Part shown: positions 33,570 through 42,192 of the stretch, piece after piece
How positions within the stretch are numbered: position 1 is the first letter of the stretch
Layout of the letters: each line of letters starts with the position of its first letter
Source: Streptomyces rishiriensis
GTDB lineage: Bacteria; Actinomycetota; Actinomycetes; Streptomycetales; Streptomycetaceae
Length of the DNA stretch: 64,000 nucleotides
Reading direction: 5' to 3'
Assembly (NCBI RefSeq): GCF_003112535.1
Contig: NZ_BEWA01000014.1
Span: 62,001 to 126,000 of the forward strand
Position numbers and translations under genes: made by a program
Notes under the pieces: model-generated
Told to the model about the DNA's origin: nothing
What the model saw: the letters and a program-made list of their open reading frames with translations, nothing else
The model's database searches: none

Positions 33570-35219
33570 TCACAGCTTGGCCCCGAAGTTCTGCGTCCAC
33601 CACGGGCCGCCCGGCCCGTCGTGGATGCCCACGCCGATGTTCTTGAAGTCGCAGTTGAGGATGTTGGCGCGGTGGCCGGGGCTGTTCATCCAGGACGTCA
33701 TCACCGACTGCGCCGTCTGCTGCCCCATCGCGATGTTCTCCCCGTACGTGGACCAGCGGTAGCCCGCGGCCGTGATGCGCTTCCCGGGGTCGGCGCCGTC
33801 GGGGTTGGTGTGGTCGAAGAAGCCGCGCGCGGCCATGTCGTCGGAGTGTCCCTGTGCGGCCTTGCGCAGCAGGGGGTCCTCGGTGAGGGGCCCGCAGCCG
33901 GCCGTCGTCCGCTCCTGGTTGACGAGGGCGATCACCTGGGCCGAGCGGTCGGACGACCCGGACCGCACGGTCGTCTTCGGAGAGACGGGCGGACGGGACC
34001 GGGCCGGCTTCGCAGCGGGCGGCGCGGACGCGGCAACGCTCTTGCGGGGACTCGGCGAGGCGCTCGCACTCGCCGACGCCGAGGTCGACGCGGACGCCGT
34101 CGGGGAAGGGGACGGTGACGGCGAGGTCCCGCCGCCGATGTCGGACGTGGGCCGGCCGGAGACCAGCGCGTCGTCCACGGGCCGCACGGCGGTGCTGTCC
34201 TGCGTCCCGCCCTCCGGCCGCAGGCCGAAGTAGAGGAAACCGCCGCCCGCCACGCACGCCGCGACGACCGCGCCGCCGACCGCGCGTCGCCGGGTGCGCC
34301 GCCTGCGCCGGGTCGCGGTACGGGAGGCGGTCCGTCCGGCCGCCGAGCGGCGCGAGCCCGACCGGACGGTGACGTCCGGTCCGCCCTCGGGGAGGGAGGA
34401 CGCCGACCCGGCCAGGGCGACGGCGTCGGCGGCGGCGCACGTCCGCGCGAGCAGCGCGGACGACGCCGCGACCAGCGCGAGACCGGCCAGCAGTCCCTCC
34501 GCGGGCACCAGCCCGCTCCACAGACCGGAGCACTGCGCGCACTCGCGGGCGTGCCGGGCTATGCGCTTGCGCCACAGCGCCGAGGGCCGGCCGTCCCAGC
34601 CCGCGAGCTCACCGCGCAGTTCCTGGCACGGAGGCTGTGCGTCCACGGCCCGCACGACCACGCGGGCCGCCTCCAGCTGAGCCTTCATCCGCTGGACGCG
34701 GACCGCCGTGTGCTGCGGCGTCAGGGCGAGCGCCTCGGCGATCTCGGCCCGGGTCAGTTCACCGGCGCACTCCAGCCACCACAGGGACAGCAGCCCCCGG
34801 TCGTCCGGCTCCAGCCAGCGCGTGGCGCGCGCGGTCTCCTGCCGCTGACCGGACAGCTGCAGTCGGACGATGGTCAGGTCGACGAAGTCGGCGCCCGGAT
34901 CGGCCACTTCGTCGGCCTCCTCCACGGCGGCCCGGGCCGGCTGCTGCCGGTTCCAGTGCGCCCGGACCTGGTTCATGGCGATCGCGACCAGCCAGGAGCG
35001 GAAGCTCTCCGGATCGCGCAGCGCGCCGAGCGAGTCCAGGGCGCGCAGCATGGTGTCCTGGACGACGTCGTCCACGTCCACCGAGCCGTTCAGCGCCCGG
35101 CCCACGATGTTGTAGACGAGCGGGAGGTATGCGCCGACGAGCGCCTCCTGGGCGTTCTGGTCGCCCGCTCGCGCGGCGGTCACCAGCGCCGTCGCCTCCA
35201 CCGTGTGCCGTTCACCCAT
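33570..35219 (-). CDS. ECF-type sigma factor fused to zinc finger, transmembrane segment and extracellular CAP domain
   Basis: One 549-residue polypeptide with this order: sigma region 2 (about 25-95, VDDVVQDTMLRALDSLGALRD then FRSWLVAIAMNQVRAHW), sigma region 4 (about 135-188, AEIAEALALTPQHTAVRVQRM), an anti-sigma-like zinc motif H223-x3-C227-x2-C230 (ARHARECAQCSGL), an Arg-rich segment, a TM helix (about 313-333), a Ser/Pro/Thr/Ala linker (365-415), and a C-terminal CAP/SCP domain (427-549: ALVNQERTTAGCG, YGENIAMG, HRANILNCDFKNIGVG). Topology would put the sigma part inside and CAP outside. ATG 35219 has AGGGAAG upstream. The sigma factor seems to carry its own anchor and possible anti-sigma module, so release probably needs proteolysis. 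Confidence 0.88.
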   Translation of the reverse strand: MGERHTVEATALVTAARAGDQNAQEALVGAYLPLVYNIVGRALNGSVDVDDVVQDTMLRALDSLGALRDPESFRSWLVAIAMNQVRAHWNRQQPARAAVEEADEVADPGADFVDLTIVRLQLSGQRQETARATRWLEPDDRGLLSLWWLECAGELTRAEIAEALALTPQHTAVRVQRMKAQLEAARVVVRAVDAQPPCQELRGELAGWDGRPSALWRKRIARHARECAQCSGLWSGLVPAEGLLAGLALVAASSALLARTCAAADAVALAGSASSLPEGGPDVTVRSGSRRSAAGRTASRTATRRRRRTRRRAVGGAVVAACVAGGGFLYFGLRPEGGTQDSTAVRPVDDALVSGRPTSDIGGGTSPSPSPSPTASASTSASASASASPSPRKSVAASAPPAAKPARSRPPVSPKTTVRSGSSDRSAQVIALVNQERTTAGCGPLTEDPLLRKAAQGHSDDMAARGFFDHTNPDGADPGKRITAAGYRWSTYGENIAMGQQTAQSVMTSWMNSPGHRANILNCDFKNIGVGIHDGPGGPWWTQNFGAKL

Positions 35220-35477
35220 TGCAGCTTCCCTGTCGTCGAATCCGAACGATGCTGTCCGTCGCATCGGGGATCTCCAGGGGAGCGACGGATAACAGTTCTT
35301 CGGAAAAACGTGCGAGGACAGAGACTGACCGCCCGACGCCCCTCGGTGCAATGGAGGCGGTCACATCCCGGCGTTCCGGTGCGATCCCGTGCAACCGGTG
35401 CGCCATGTCGCGTGTCTTTGTCACTGAAAGCGGATGATTGACGTCATCCGTCCCGACTCGTTCCGACGGGGGAACCC

Positions 35478-35933
35478 ATGAGTCCCGATCGCATCCGAAC
35501 CCGCGGCGTCCTGGCGGCCGCGGCACTCCTCGCCCTGGCGGCGAGCACCCTCGGCGCAGCCGACGCCGGAGCCTCGACCGCACGGCGGGCCGCGGCTCCG
35601 CAGACCCGCCAGATCGCCTCGTCCACCCTCGGCGCCGACTACAAGGTCACCCTCACCGCCCTGCGTTCGACCGGCGACGCCTACGCCGCGTCGGTGCGGA
35701 TGCAGGTGTACAGGCACTCCGGCGGCGCCTGGAAGGAGTCGGACCGTGTGACCGTGGGCGCCGTGAACGGCTGGTTCTGGTATCCGCTCACCGGCAGCGG
35801 CGCCGTCTGCCGGTTCTCGACCGCCGGCACCGAGCCCGCGCCGATCACGGTGAGCCTGCTGCTCACCCCGTCCCTGGGCTGCTCCGAGCCGGCGCACTAC
35901 GTCGTCAGGCACGGCAAGGTGCACGCCCGCTGA
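35478..35933 (+). CDS. Secreted hypothetical protein
   Basis: A 151-residue exported protein: signal peptide with hydrophobic core VLAAAALLALAASTLGAADAGAS, then a beta-rich domain TLGADYKVTLTALRSTGDAYAASVRMQVYRHSGGAWKESDRVTVG. Two cysteines in the C-terminal half (AVCRF, LGCSEP) probably form one disulfide. The ATG at 35478 follows GGGGGAA. It is divergent from the sigma/CAP gene with 258 bp between starts, so it may be a target or partner of that sigma factor, but no promoter motif supports this directly. Function unknown. Confidence 0.75.
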   Translation: MSPDRIRTRGVLAAAALLALAASTLGAADAGASTARRAAAPQTRQIASSTLGADYKVTLTALRSTGDAYAASVRMQVYRHSGGAWKESDRVTVGAVNGWFWYPLTGSGAVCRFSTAGTEPAPITVSLLLTPSLGCSEPAHYVVRHGKVHAR

Positions 35934-36013
35934 ACGGATCGCCGGCCATGGCGCGGCGACTCGCCGTCGGTGCGGGCCCGCGTCGCGGCGGGCACGGCGC
36001 TACTGTCGCCCGC

Positions 36014-37204
36014 ATGGACCGCGACGGCCGAGGATGGCTCCCCTGTCTGCTCGGGGGAGCGGTGTTCGCCGTGTGCATGGCCGGCACCACCTTGCCCACC
36101 CCCCTGTACGGCCTGTACCAGGACAAGTTCGGCTTCTCGGAGCTGACGGTCACCGTCGTGTACGCGGTGTACGCCTTCGGCGTCATCGGCGTGCTGCTGC
36201 TGGCGGGCAACGCCTCGGACACGGTGGGCCGGCGGACCGTGCTGCTGTGGGGCCTGGGCTGCGCGGCGGCGAGCGCCGTCTGCTTCCTGTGCGCCACCGG
36301 GCTGGGCTGGCTGTACGCGGGGCGGCTGCTGTCGGGGCTGTCGGCCGGACTGTTCACCGGGGCCGCCACGGCCTACGTGATGGACCTGGCCCCCCGGGGC
36401 GGGGCCTCCCGGGCCACCCTCGTGGCGACGGCCGCCAACATGGGCGGACTGGGCTGCGGCCCGCTGCTCGCCGGGCTGCTCGCGCAGTACGCCCCCTGGC
36501 CGCTGTATCTGCCGTTCGCCGTGCACCTCGCCCTGGTGGCCTGCTCGGTTGCCGTCGTGGCACGCCTTCCCGAGACGGTGCGCGACCGCAGACCGGCGAG
36601 CAGCGTACGGCCGCAGCGACCGGCCCTGCCCGCGCAGGTGCGCCCGGTGTTCGGACCGGCGGCGACCGCCTCGTTCGTGGGGTTCGCCCTGTTCGGCGTG
36701 TTCACCTCGGTCAGCCCCGCGTTCCTCGCCGAGTCCCTCGACGTGCGCAACCACGCCGTCAGCGGTCTGGTCGTCGCGCTGGCGTTCTTCGCCTCGACGG
36801 CCGGGCAGTCGGCCGTCGGCCGGGTCGGAGCGGGGCGTTCGCTGCCCCTGGGCTGCGCGGCGCTGCTGGCCGGGCTGGCGCTGCTCGCGGGCGCGCTGCA
36901 CTGGGACTCGCTGACGCTGGTGGTCTTGAGCGCGCTCGTCGGCGGGGCCGGTCAGGGGCTGGCGTTCCGCGCGGCGCTGTCCGCCGTGGCCGAGGCGTCT
37001 CCGCCGGAGCGGCGGGCCGCGGTGATCTCGGCGCTCTTCGTGGTGGCGTACGCGGGCATCTCGGTGCCGGTCATCGGCGTGGGTCTGCTGACGGACCCGC
37101 TCGGCCTGGAGGGCGCCGGGCTGGTGTTCATCGCGTGCATGGCCGTCCTCGTCTCGACCGCGGCCGCCTACCTGTTCCGGCGGCCGTTGCCGGCGAGGGC
37201 GTGA
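36014..37204 (+). CDS. MFS transporter
   Basis: A 396-residue major facilitator with 12 predicted TM helices. The loop 2-3 signature is GNASDTVGRRTVLLWGLG, with a shorter second-half equivalent. A basic loop (ARLPETVRDRRPASSVRPQRP) separates the two six-helix halves. Similar short MFS proteins export drugs or sugars; the substrate is unknown. ATG 36014 has no Shine-Dalgarno; TACTGT about 12 nt upstream could be a -10 element giving a nearly leaderless mRNA. Confidence 0.9.
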   Translation: MDRDGRGWLPCLLGGAVFAVCMAGTTLPTPLYGLYQDKFGFSELTVTVVYAVYAFGVIGVLLLAGNASDTVGRRTVLLWGLGCAAASAVCFLCATGLGWLYAGRLLSGLSAGLFTGAATAYVMDLAPRGGASRATLVATAANMGGLGCGPLLAGLLAQYAPWPLYLPFAVHLALVACSVAVVARLPETVRDRRPASSVRPQRPALPAQVRPVFGPAATASFVGFALFGVFTSVSPAFLAESLDVRNHAVSGLVVALAFFASTAGQSAVGRVGAGRSLPLGCAALLAGLALLAGALHWDSLTLVVLSALVGGAGQGLAFRAALSAVAEASPPERRAAVISALFVVAYAGISVPVIGVGLLTDPLGLEGAGLVFIACMAVLVSTAAAYLFRRPLPARA

Positions 37205-37413
37205 GCCCGGGGGCGAGCGGTGGGCGCGGACGGGGGGGGCCGTGTCCGGCAGGCGCCGGCGGCTCGACCCCCGGCGCGCCGAAGTGTCCGCCCGGGGCCG
37301 GCCGGCACCCGCTTGGCCGCGTCCGTACGAGTGGCTTCGGGCCGCCGGCGAACCGAGAGGGGGCCGACCGGCGTTGGGCAGGACCCACTCGTCATCACCG
37401 GAAAGGCCCTTCG

Positions 37414-37503
37414 ATGCGACGTACCGCCCTCCTGGCCGTCTGCGCTCTGGTCAGCGCCGCAGCCACGGGATTCTTCACCACCAGCGCCCTGCGCAGCCGC
37501 TGA
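37414..37503 (+). CDS. Small hydrophobic peptide, 29 residues
   Basis: An ATG at 37414 preceded by GGAAAGG (7 nt spacing) encodes MRRTALLAVCALVSAAATGF then FTTSALRSR. Two N-terminal arginines, one hydrophobic helix of about 18 residues and a basic end describe a single-pass membrane microprotein, or a signal-peptide-like remnant. It lies 209 bp after the MFS gene. Good RBS and composition support it; homology cannot be judged here. Confidence 0.55.
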   Translation: MRRTALLAVCALVSAAATGFFTTSALRSR

Positions 37504-37659
37504 CGCACGGGCCGGGGCGGCCTTCCCGCTTCCCCGGCCCGGCGCGGGGCCGGGCACACGGCCGAACTCGGGGCGGTCCGGCACACGGCCCGGGGCCCGG
37601 CAGACGGCCCGGCCCCGCGGTCTCCCGCGTCCTGCGGCCCTGCGGCCGCCGCACCCGGC

Positions 37660-37876
37660 CCCTCCCCCCAGCGGCGGGCGGGCCGTTCCTCCGACGCCTC
37701 GTCGGTGATCCCCCTGCCGCCGGGATGCCGGACCGCGCACAGGTGACCGACGCCCAGGGCGACGGCCATCGCGTAGAACACCCGCTGGTTGGCCTCGGCG
37801 AAGTCCATGCGGTGAGCGGCGGCCGCGAGCCGAGGAACGTCGCCCCAGGTCAGCCCGGCGAGCCCGGTCAGCCGGG
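37660..37876 (-). pseudogene. Possible C-terminal remnant of an MFS (DHA2-type) transporter
   Basis: On the minus strand just after the flavin reductase stop, the sequence reads MDFAEANQRVFYAMAVALGV then HLCAVRHPGGRGITDEASEE, which resembles the last helix and tail of EmrB/QacA-type transporters. There is no RBS, no upstream body of a transporter, and the frame then runs into random sequence. The rest of 37504-37660 is GC-rich with several potential hairpins and no gene. Weak but specific resemblance. Confidence 0.3.
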
Positions 37877-38443
37877 TCAGGCCACCGGATGGCCCGGTTC
37901 GATCGTGACGGCGTCGGAGAGCCGCAGCAACGCTGCGCCGTCCGCCTGGTCCGCGCCGTCCGCCTCACCCGTGCCGTCCGTTTCGTCCGTGCCCTCCGTG
38001 TCGTCCGTACCGTCCGTGTCGGGCTCCTGTCCGCCCGCCTGCACCGGGGTCAGGACGAAGCCGACGTGATCGCCCCCGTCGACCCGCTGCTCGATCCTGC
38101 CGACGAGCCACGCGCACGCGTCCGGCAGGACGACGGCCCCGCCATGCCCCTCCGTCCAGCGGGTGTGGGCGAACTTGTCCACCTCGTCGCCGGTCTCCCC
38201 GCCGAACAGGGCGGCCAGCCGCCGCTGTCGGGTCGTCAGCAGATGCACGGCGAGGAACTCGGCCTCACGGGCCACCTGGTAGGTCCGGTTCACCTTGGAC
38301 AGCCACACCACGAACCGCACCGGTCGCATCGAGCACTGCGAGGCGAACCCCACGAGACAGCCCGCCCGCTCGCCTCCCGCGGCGGCCGTCACGACGCACA
38401 TGTCGGGGTTCAGCCGGTCGATGAACGCGTCCGTGTCCACCAT
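37877..38443 (-). CDS. Flavin reductase-family protein with acidic repetitive tail
   Basis: A 188-residue FMN-binding split-barrel protein. The N-terminal MVDTDAFIDRLNPDMCVVTAAAGGERAGCLVGF matches flavin reductase-like (HpaC/ActVB) proteins, with MRPVRFVVWLSKVNRTYQV and EFLAVHLLTTRQRRLAALFGG following. After the barrel the sequence has a Asp/Gly/Thr/Glu repeat region (about residues 143-168, units like DGTDETDGT) and a short helix. The repeat is unusual for the family, and its DNA is a degenerate tandem array (37945-38020). ATG 38443. It probably reduces or binds FMN; any monooxygenase partner is absent nearby. Confidence 0.8.
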   Translation of the reverse strand: MVDTDAFIDRLNPDMCVVTAAAGGERAGCLVGFASQCSMRPVRFVVWLSKVNRTYQVAREAEFLAVHLLTTRQRRLAALFGGETGDEVDKFAHTRWTEGHGGAVVLPDACAWLVGRIEQRVDGGDHVGFVLTPVQAGGQEPDTDGTDDTEGTDETDGTGEADGADQADGAALLRLSDAVTIEPGHPVA

Positions 38444-38645
38444 GATCGTGCTCCTCCGCCTCGGGGGTCCGCCGCAGCCCGTGCGCTCGGCGAGTACCGA
38501 GTGCCCGCCGCTCGCCCCGTCTCACGGGGAACGCCCGCTCCGGCCGACGCCGGCGCCCCGCGCCCTCCGAGGCCCGGCCGCGGCGCCGCGGGCGAGGCGA
38601 CCGCCCGACGTGCGTGTCGCTCCGGGCGGGTGGAAGCTGACGATC

Positions 38646-39671
38646 ATGGTGCGCAAGGGAGTGCGGCCCGGCCGGACGCACGACGTGGAGGAAGTCCTCG
38701 ACGAGCTCTACGCCACGCCGCCGTCCGGCTTCGTCCCCCTTCGTGAGCAACGGGCCGCCGAGGCCAGGACCGACGGACGTCCGCAGGACGCCCGACGCAT
38801 CCATGCAGCCCGCCGCCCCACGCTCGCGGCGTGGGCGGCGAACCTGCTGCTGCACAGGCGGCGGCAGGAGAGCCGGCGGTTCCTGGAGCTGGGCCGGGCG
38901 CTGCGCGAGGCCTACGGGAACCTGGACGCCGAGGGGATCAAGGAGCTGTCCGCGCAGCGCCGGAGCATCGTCTCCGCGCTGTCCCGGCAGGCTGCCGAGC
39001 TGGCCGACGAGGCCGGGCACCGGCTCTCGGACGCGACTCGGCAGGACGTCGAAGCGACTCTGCGCGCCGTCCTCGCCGACCAGGACGCGGCGGACCGGTG
39101 GGCCGCGGGCCGCCTGGAGAGCGCCCTGACCCCGCCGGCGGACTTCCCCTCCGGCGCAGGCGCGACGTCCGGTGGACGGGCCGGAGCGGCGGCTGCGCCG
39201 CAGCACCCGAAATCGTCCCGGCCGTCCCGGTCATCCCAGCCGACGCAACCGTCGCAGCCGTCGCGGTCGCAGTCCTCGCGAGCGCGGTCACGGGCGAAGG
39301 ACGAGCTCGCCGAACGGCGACGTCTTCGGCAGGAGCAGGAGGACGAGGCCCGCCGGGCGGCCGAGGCCGCCGGACGTCGGCTCGGCGATCTGCGGGCGGC
39401 GCACGCGGACGCCGAGCAGGAACTGCGGCGCGCACGGGATCACCACGATCAGGCGCTTCGGCAGCAGGCCGACGCCGAGCAGCGGCTGCACCGGGCGGAG
39501 CAGGACCTGCACGCGTCAGAGGAGGACCTCCGCCGGACGGAGCAGGAGCGCCGGACGGCCGACGAACGGTGCCGGGCGGTCACGGACGCCATGACCCGAG
39601 CGGAGCGCGAGGCCCGGGACGCCGACCGGAGACTGCGCCGCCTGACCGGCCCGCCGTCCGGCCCCGGCTGA
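38646..39671 (+). CDS. Coiled-coil conserved hypothetical protein
   Basis: A 341-residue protein. The N-terminal domain (EEVLDELYATPPSGFVPLREQRA then AARRPTLAAWAANLLLHRRR) is a recurrent actinobacterial domain of unknown function. A Ser/Pro/Gln linker with SQPTQPSQPSRSQ repeats (about 195-225) leads to a long coiled coil (230-335) rich in Arg, Glu and Ala (RARDHHDQALRQQADAEQRL). No signal or TM segment. It may be a structural or DNA-associated protein, but nothing here decides it. ATG 38646 is used; the frame continues upstream without an RBS. Confidence 0.7.
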   Translation: MVRKGVRPGRTHDVEEVLDELYATPPSGFVPLREQRAAEARTDGRPQDARRIHAARRPTLAAWAANLLLHRRRQESRRFLELGRALREAYGNLDAEGIKELSAQRRSIVSALSRQAAELADEAGHRLSDATRQDVEATLRAVLADQDAADRWAAGRLESALTPPADFPSGAGATSGGRAGAAAAPQHPKSSRPSRSSQPTQPSQPSRSQSSRARSRAKDELAERRRLRQEQEDEARRAAEAAGRRLGDLRAAHADAEQELRRARDHHDQALRQQADAEQRLHRAEQDLHASEEDLRRTEQERRTADERCRAVTDAMTRAEREARDADRRLRRLTGPPSGPG

Positions 39672-39804
39672 GACGCCCCGAACGGGACCCTCCCGGCCTC
39701 GGGCGGACCCCGGGCGTGACCGTCCGTCCCGCGTGGTGCGGGGCGGTCCGTGGTGCGACGCTGGAGGCACGAGCCGTCCGCCACCGGGCGAACCGGGAGG
39801 GCCG

Positions 39805-41283
39805 ATGGGACGAGACGTCCCGGCGCTGGTCTTCACCCGCGAGGACCGCCGCCGGTACCGGATCAAGATGCAGGAGAACCTCGACGTGTTCGCGCAGATG
39901 CTGCGCGAGTCGCGGTTCGAGTCCGAGCGGCCGCAGGTGGGGCTGGAGATCGAGCTGAACCTCGTCGACGACGAGGCCGAGCCCGCGATGCGCAACAACG
40001 ACGTCCTGGAGGCGATCGCGGACCCGGCCTGGTCCACCGAGCTGGGCCGCTTCAATCTGGAGATCAACGTCCCGCCCCGCCGGCTGACCCAGGGCGGACC
40101 GGACGCCTGGGAGTCCGAGATCCGTGCCGCGCTCAATCACGCCGAGGAACGCGCCGGCTCGGTCGGCGCGCATCTGATCATGGTCGGGATCCTGCCCACG
40201 CTGCGGCAGCAGGACGTCGGCGAGGGGGCGCTGTCGGAGAACGCCCGCTACCGGCTGCTCAACGACCAGGTCTTCGCCGCGCGGGGCGAGGACCTGCGCA
40301 TCGAGCTGGACGGCGTGGACCGGCTGCGCGCCTACGCCGACACGATCACCCCCGAGGCCGCGTGCACCAGCACCCAGTTCCATCTCCAGGTCTCCCCCGA
40401 CGAGTTCGCCCCGTACTGGAACGCGGCGCAGGCGATCGCCGGCGTGCAGGTGGGGCTGGCGGCGAACTCACCGTTCCTGTTCGGCCGGGAGCTGTGGCAC
40501 GAGACCCGGATCCCGCTCTTCGAGCAGGCCACCGACACCCGCCCGCAGGAGATCAAGGTGCAGGGCGTACGCCCCCGGGTGTGGTTCGGCGAACGGTGGA
40601 TCACCGGCGTCTTCGACCTCTTCGAGGAGAACCTGCGCTACTTCCCGGCGCTGCTTCCGCTGTGCGACGAGCAGGATCCGCGCGAGACGCTGGCCGCGGG
40701 GGACGTTCCCGAACTCGCCGAGCTGACCCTGCACAACGGAACGATCTACCGCTGGAACCGCCCGGTGTACGCGGTCGCGAACGACCGGCCGCACGTCAGA
40801 GTGGAGAACCGCTGTCTGCCGGCCGGCCCGACCGTCGCCGACACCCTCGCCAACGGCGCGTTCTACTACGGGATCACCCGTGCCCTCGTGGAGGAGGAGC
40901 GGCCGGTGTGGTCGCGCATGTCCTTCCAGGCCGCCGAGGACAACCTGCACGCGGCGGCCCGGCACGGTATCGAGGCCCGGCTCTACTGGCCCGGCATGGG
41001 CGAGGTGCCGGTGCCCGAGCTCGTCCTGCGGCGTCTGCTGCCGCTGGCCCACCGGGGCCTGGAGCGCTCCGGCATGGACGCCGCCTGGCGGGAGCCGCTG
41101 CTCGGCATCATCGAGCAGCGCTGTGTCACCGGCCGCAACGGGGCCGTCTGGCAGAAGGAGACGTTCCATCGCATCACCGCCGCCGCCCACGCCGGCCGGC
41201 ATGAGGCGCTGCGACGGATGACGCGGCAGTACATCGACTACATGCATCTCAACGCCCCGGCGCACACCTGGCCGGTCGACTGA
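39805..41283 (+). CDS. Glutamate-cysteine ligase family (GCS2) enzyme
   Basis: A 492-residue carboxylate-amine ligase of the GCS2/YbdK superfamily. Motifs: VGLEIELNLVDDEAEPAMRNNDVL (catalytic Glu residues), FNLEINVPPR (Mg-binding Glu), GAHLIMVGILPTL, STQFHLQVSPDEF and VRVENRCLPAGPTVAD. It is longer than EgtA or YbdK and resembles actinobacterial proteins called glutamate--cysteine ligase whose real substrate is undefined. ATG 39805 follows GGGAGG closely. It precedes cyclophilin, 141 bp apart. Confidence 0.88.
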   Translation: MGRDVPALVFTREDRRRYRIKMQENLDVFAQMLRESRFESERPQVGLEIELNLVDDEAEPAMRNNDVLEAIADPAWSTELGRFNLEINVPPRRLTQGGPDAWESEIRAALNHAEERAGSVGAHLIMVGILPTLRQQDVGEGALSENARYRLLNDQVFAARGEDLRIELDGVDRLRAYADTITPEAACTSTQFHLQVSPDEFAPYWNAAQAIAGVQVGLAANSPFLFGRELWHETRIPLFEQATDTRPQEIKVQGVRPRVWFGERWITGVFDLFEENLRYFPALLPLCDEQDPRETLAAGDVPELAELTLHNGTIYRWNRPVYAVANDRPHVRVENRCLPAGPTVADTLANGAFYYGITRALVEEERPVWSRMSFQAAEDNLHAAARHGIEARLYWPGMGEVPVPELVLRRLLPLAHRGLERSGMDAAWREPLLGIIEQRCVTGRNGAVWQKETFHRITAAAHAGRHEALRRMTRQYIDYMHLNAPAHTWPVD

Positions 41284-41424
41284 CCCTGCGCGCGACGTCT
41301 TCGCAGATCAGCGCGGCCTCCGGTCCGCACGGCGTCGTGGAGGCGGGGCCTTTGCGAGGCCGCCGGCCGGCTGCACCGGACCCCGCGGTGCACCAGCACG
41401 GTCAGGACCGTGCAGGATAGAGGT

Positions 41425-41922
41425 ATGACGATAAAGGTTTACTTCGACATCACCATCAACGACCAGCCCGCGGGCCGCATCAACTTCAACCTCTTCGAGG
41501 ACGTCGTGCCCAGGACGGCGGAGAACTTCCGCGCGCTCGCCACCGGCGAGAAGGGCTACGGCTACGCCGGCTCCTCCTTCCACCGGGTCATCCCCGCGTT
41601 CATGCTCCAGGGCGGCGACTTCACCCGGGGCAACGGCACCGGCGGCAAGAGCATCTACGGCGAGAAGTTCGCCGACGAGAACTTCCAGCTCAAGCACGAC
41701 CGTCCCGGCCTGCTGTCCATGGCCAACGCGGGCCCGAACTCCAACGGCTCGCAGTTCTTCATCACGACGGTCGTGACCGACTGGCTCGACGGCAAGCACG
41801 TGGTGTTCGGCGAGGTCGCCGACGACGACAGCATGGCCCTCGTCAGGAAGATCGAGGCGCTCGGCTCCCGTAGCGGCGACACCTCGGCGAAGATCACCAT
41901 CTCGGCGTCCGGCCAGCTCTGA
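41425..41922 (+). CDS. cypA: Cyclophilin-type peptidyl-prolyl isomerase (eukaryotic-like)
   Basis: A 165-residue cytoplasmic PPIase nearly identical in layout to ScCypA of Streptomyces chrysomallus. The active site is SSFHRVIPAFMLQGGDFTRGNG (catalytic Arg in FHRVIP), then NAGPNSNGSQFFITT and WLDGKHVVFGEV, where Trp confers cyclosporin sensitivity. The GTGGKSIYG insertion is the eukaryotic type, rare in bacteria but normal in Streptomyces. ATG 41425 has AGGA at 7 nt. A hairpin follows 20 nt after the stop. Confidence 0.96.
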   Translation: MTIKVYFDITINDQPAGRINFNLFEDVVPRTAENFRALATGEKGYGYAGSSFHRVIPAFMLQGGDFTRGNGTGGKSIYGEKFADENFQLKHDRPGLLSMANAGPNSNGSQFFITTVVTDWLDGKHVVFGEVADDDSMALVRKIEALGSRSGDTSAKITISASGQL

Positions 41923-41941
41923 TCCGAGCGCCGGGCCGGTC

Positions 41942-41976
41942 CTCGGCCGGCGGGGCCGCCGCCCCGGCCGGCCGAG
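41942..41976 (+). terminator. Hairpin terminator after cyclophilin
   Basis: A GC-rich stem of about 15 bp (left arm from 41942, right arm ending at 41976) with one bulged G and a 4-nt loop, 20 nt after the cyclophilin stop. The remainder up to 42120 is C/G-rich repeats with no gene. Confidence 0.6.
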
Positions 41977-42134
41977 ACCGGAGCCGGGGGCGCGTTCGAC
42001 CGCCCCCGGCAGCCCCCGGCGGCCCCCGGCAGCCCCCTGCGGACGCGTCGCTCCGTTCGCCCCGCCGCGCCCTCCCCGCACCGCCTCCCCGCTGCCCGCC
42101 CTGTGCTTCTGGTCACAGCACTCGCCTCATTTAC

Positions 42135-42146
42135 TAGGACGTCCTA
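42135..42146. promoter_or_regulatory. Palindrome over the icmF promoter
   Basis: TAGGACGTCCTA is a perfect 12-bp palindrome (18 bp with one mismatch pair when extended to 42132-42149) in a locally AT-rich stretch 46 bp before the icmF start. TACTAT at 42145-42150 is a plausible -10 hexamer, so a protein bound to the palindrome would block it. The regulator is not in the window. Confidence 0.5.
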
Positions 42147-42192
42147 CTATTTTCTCCATAGGCGTTCACCCTGATCTGTCTGGGAAGGCCCC

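Noticed and set aside
36002..36013. Shine-Dalgarno for the MFS gene
   Set aside because: None is present; a leaderless or near-leaderless start is possible but cannot be shown from sequence alone.
42000..42192. Cobalamin riboswitch upstream of icmF
   Set aside because: The region is short and C-rich, with no B12-box-like element; the only structure is the TAGGACGTCCTA palindrome.
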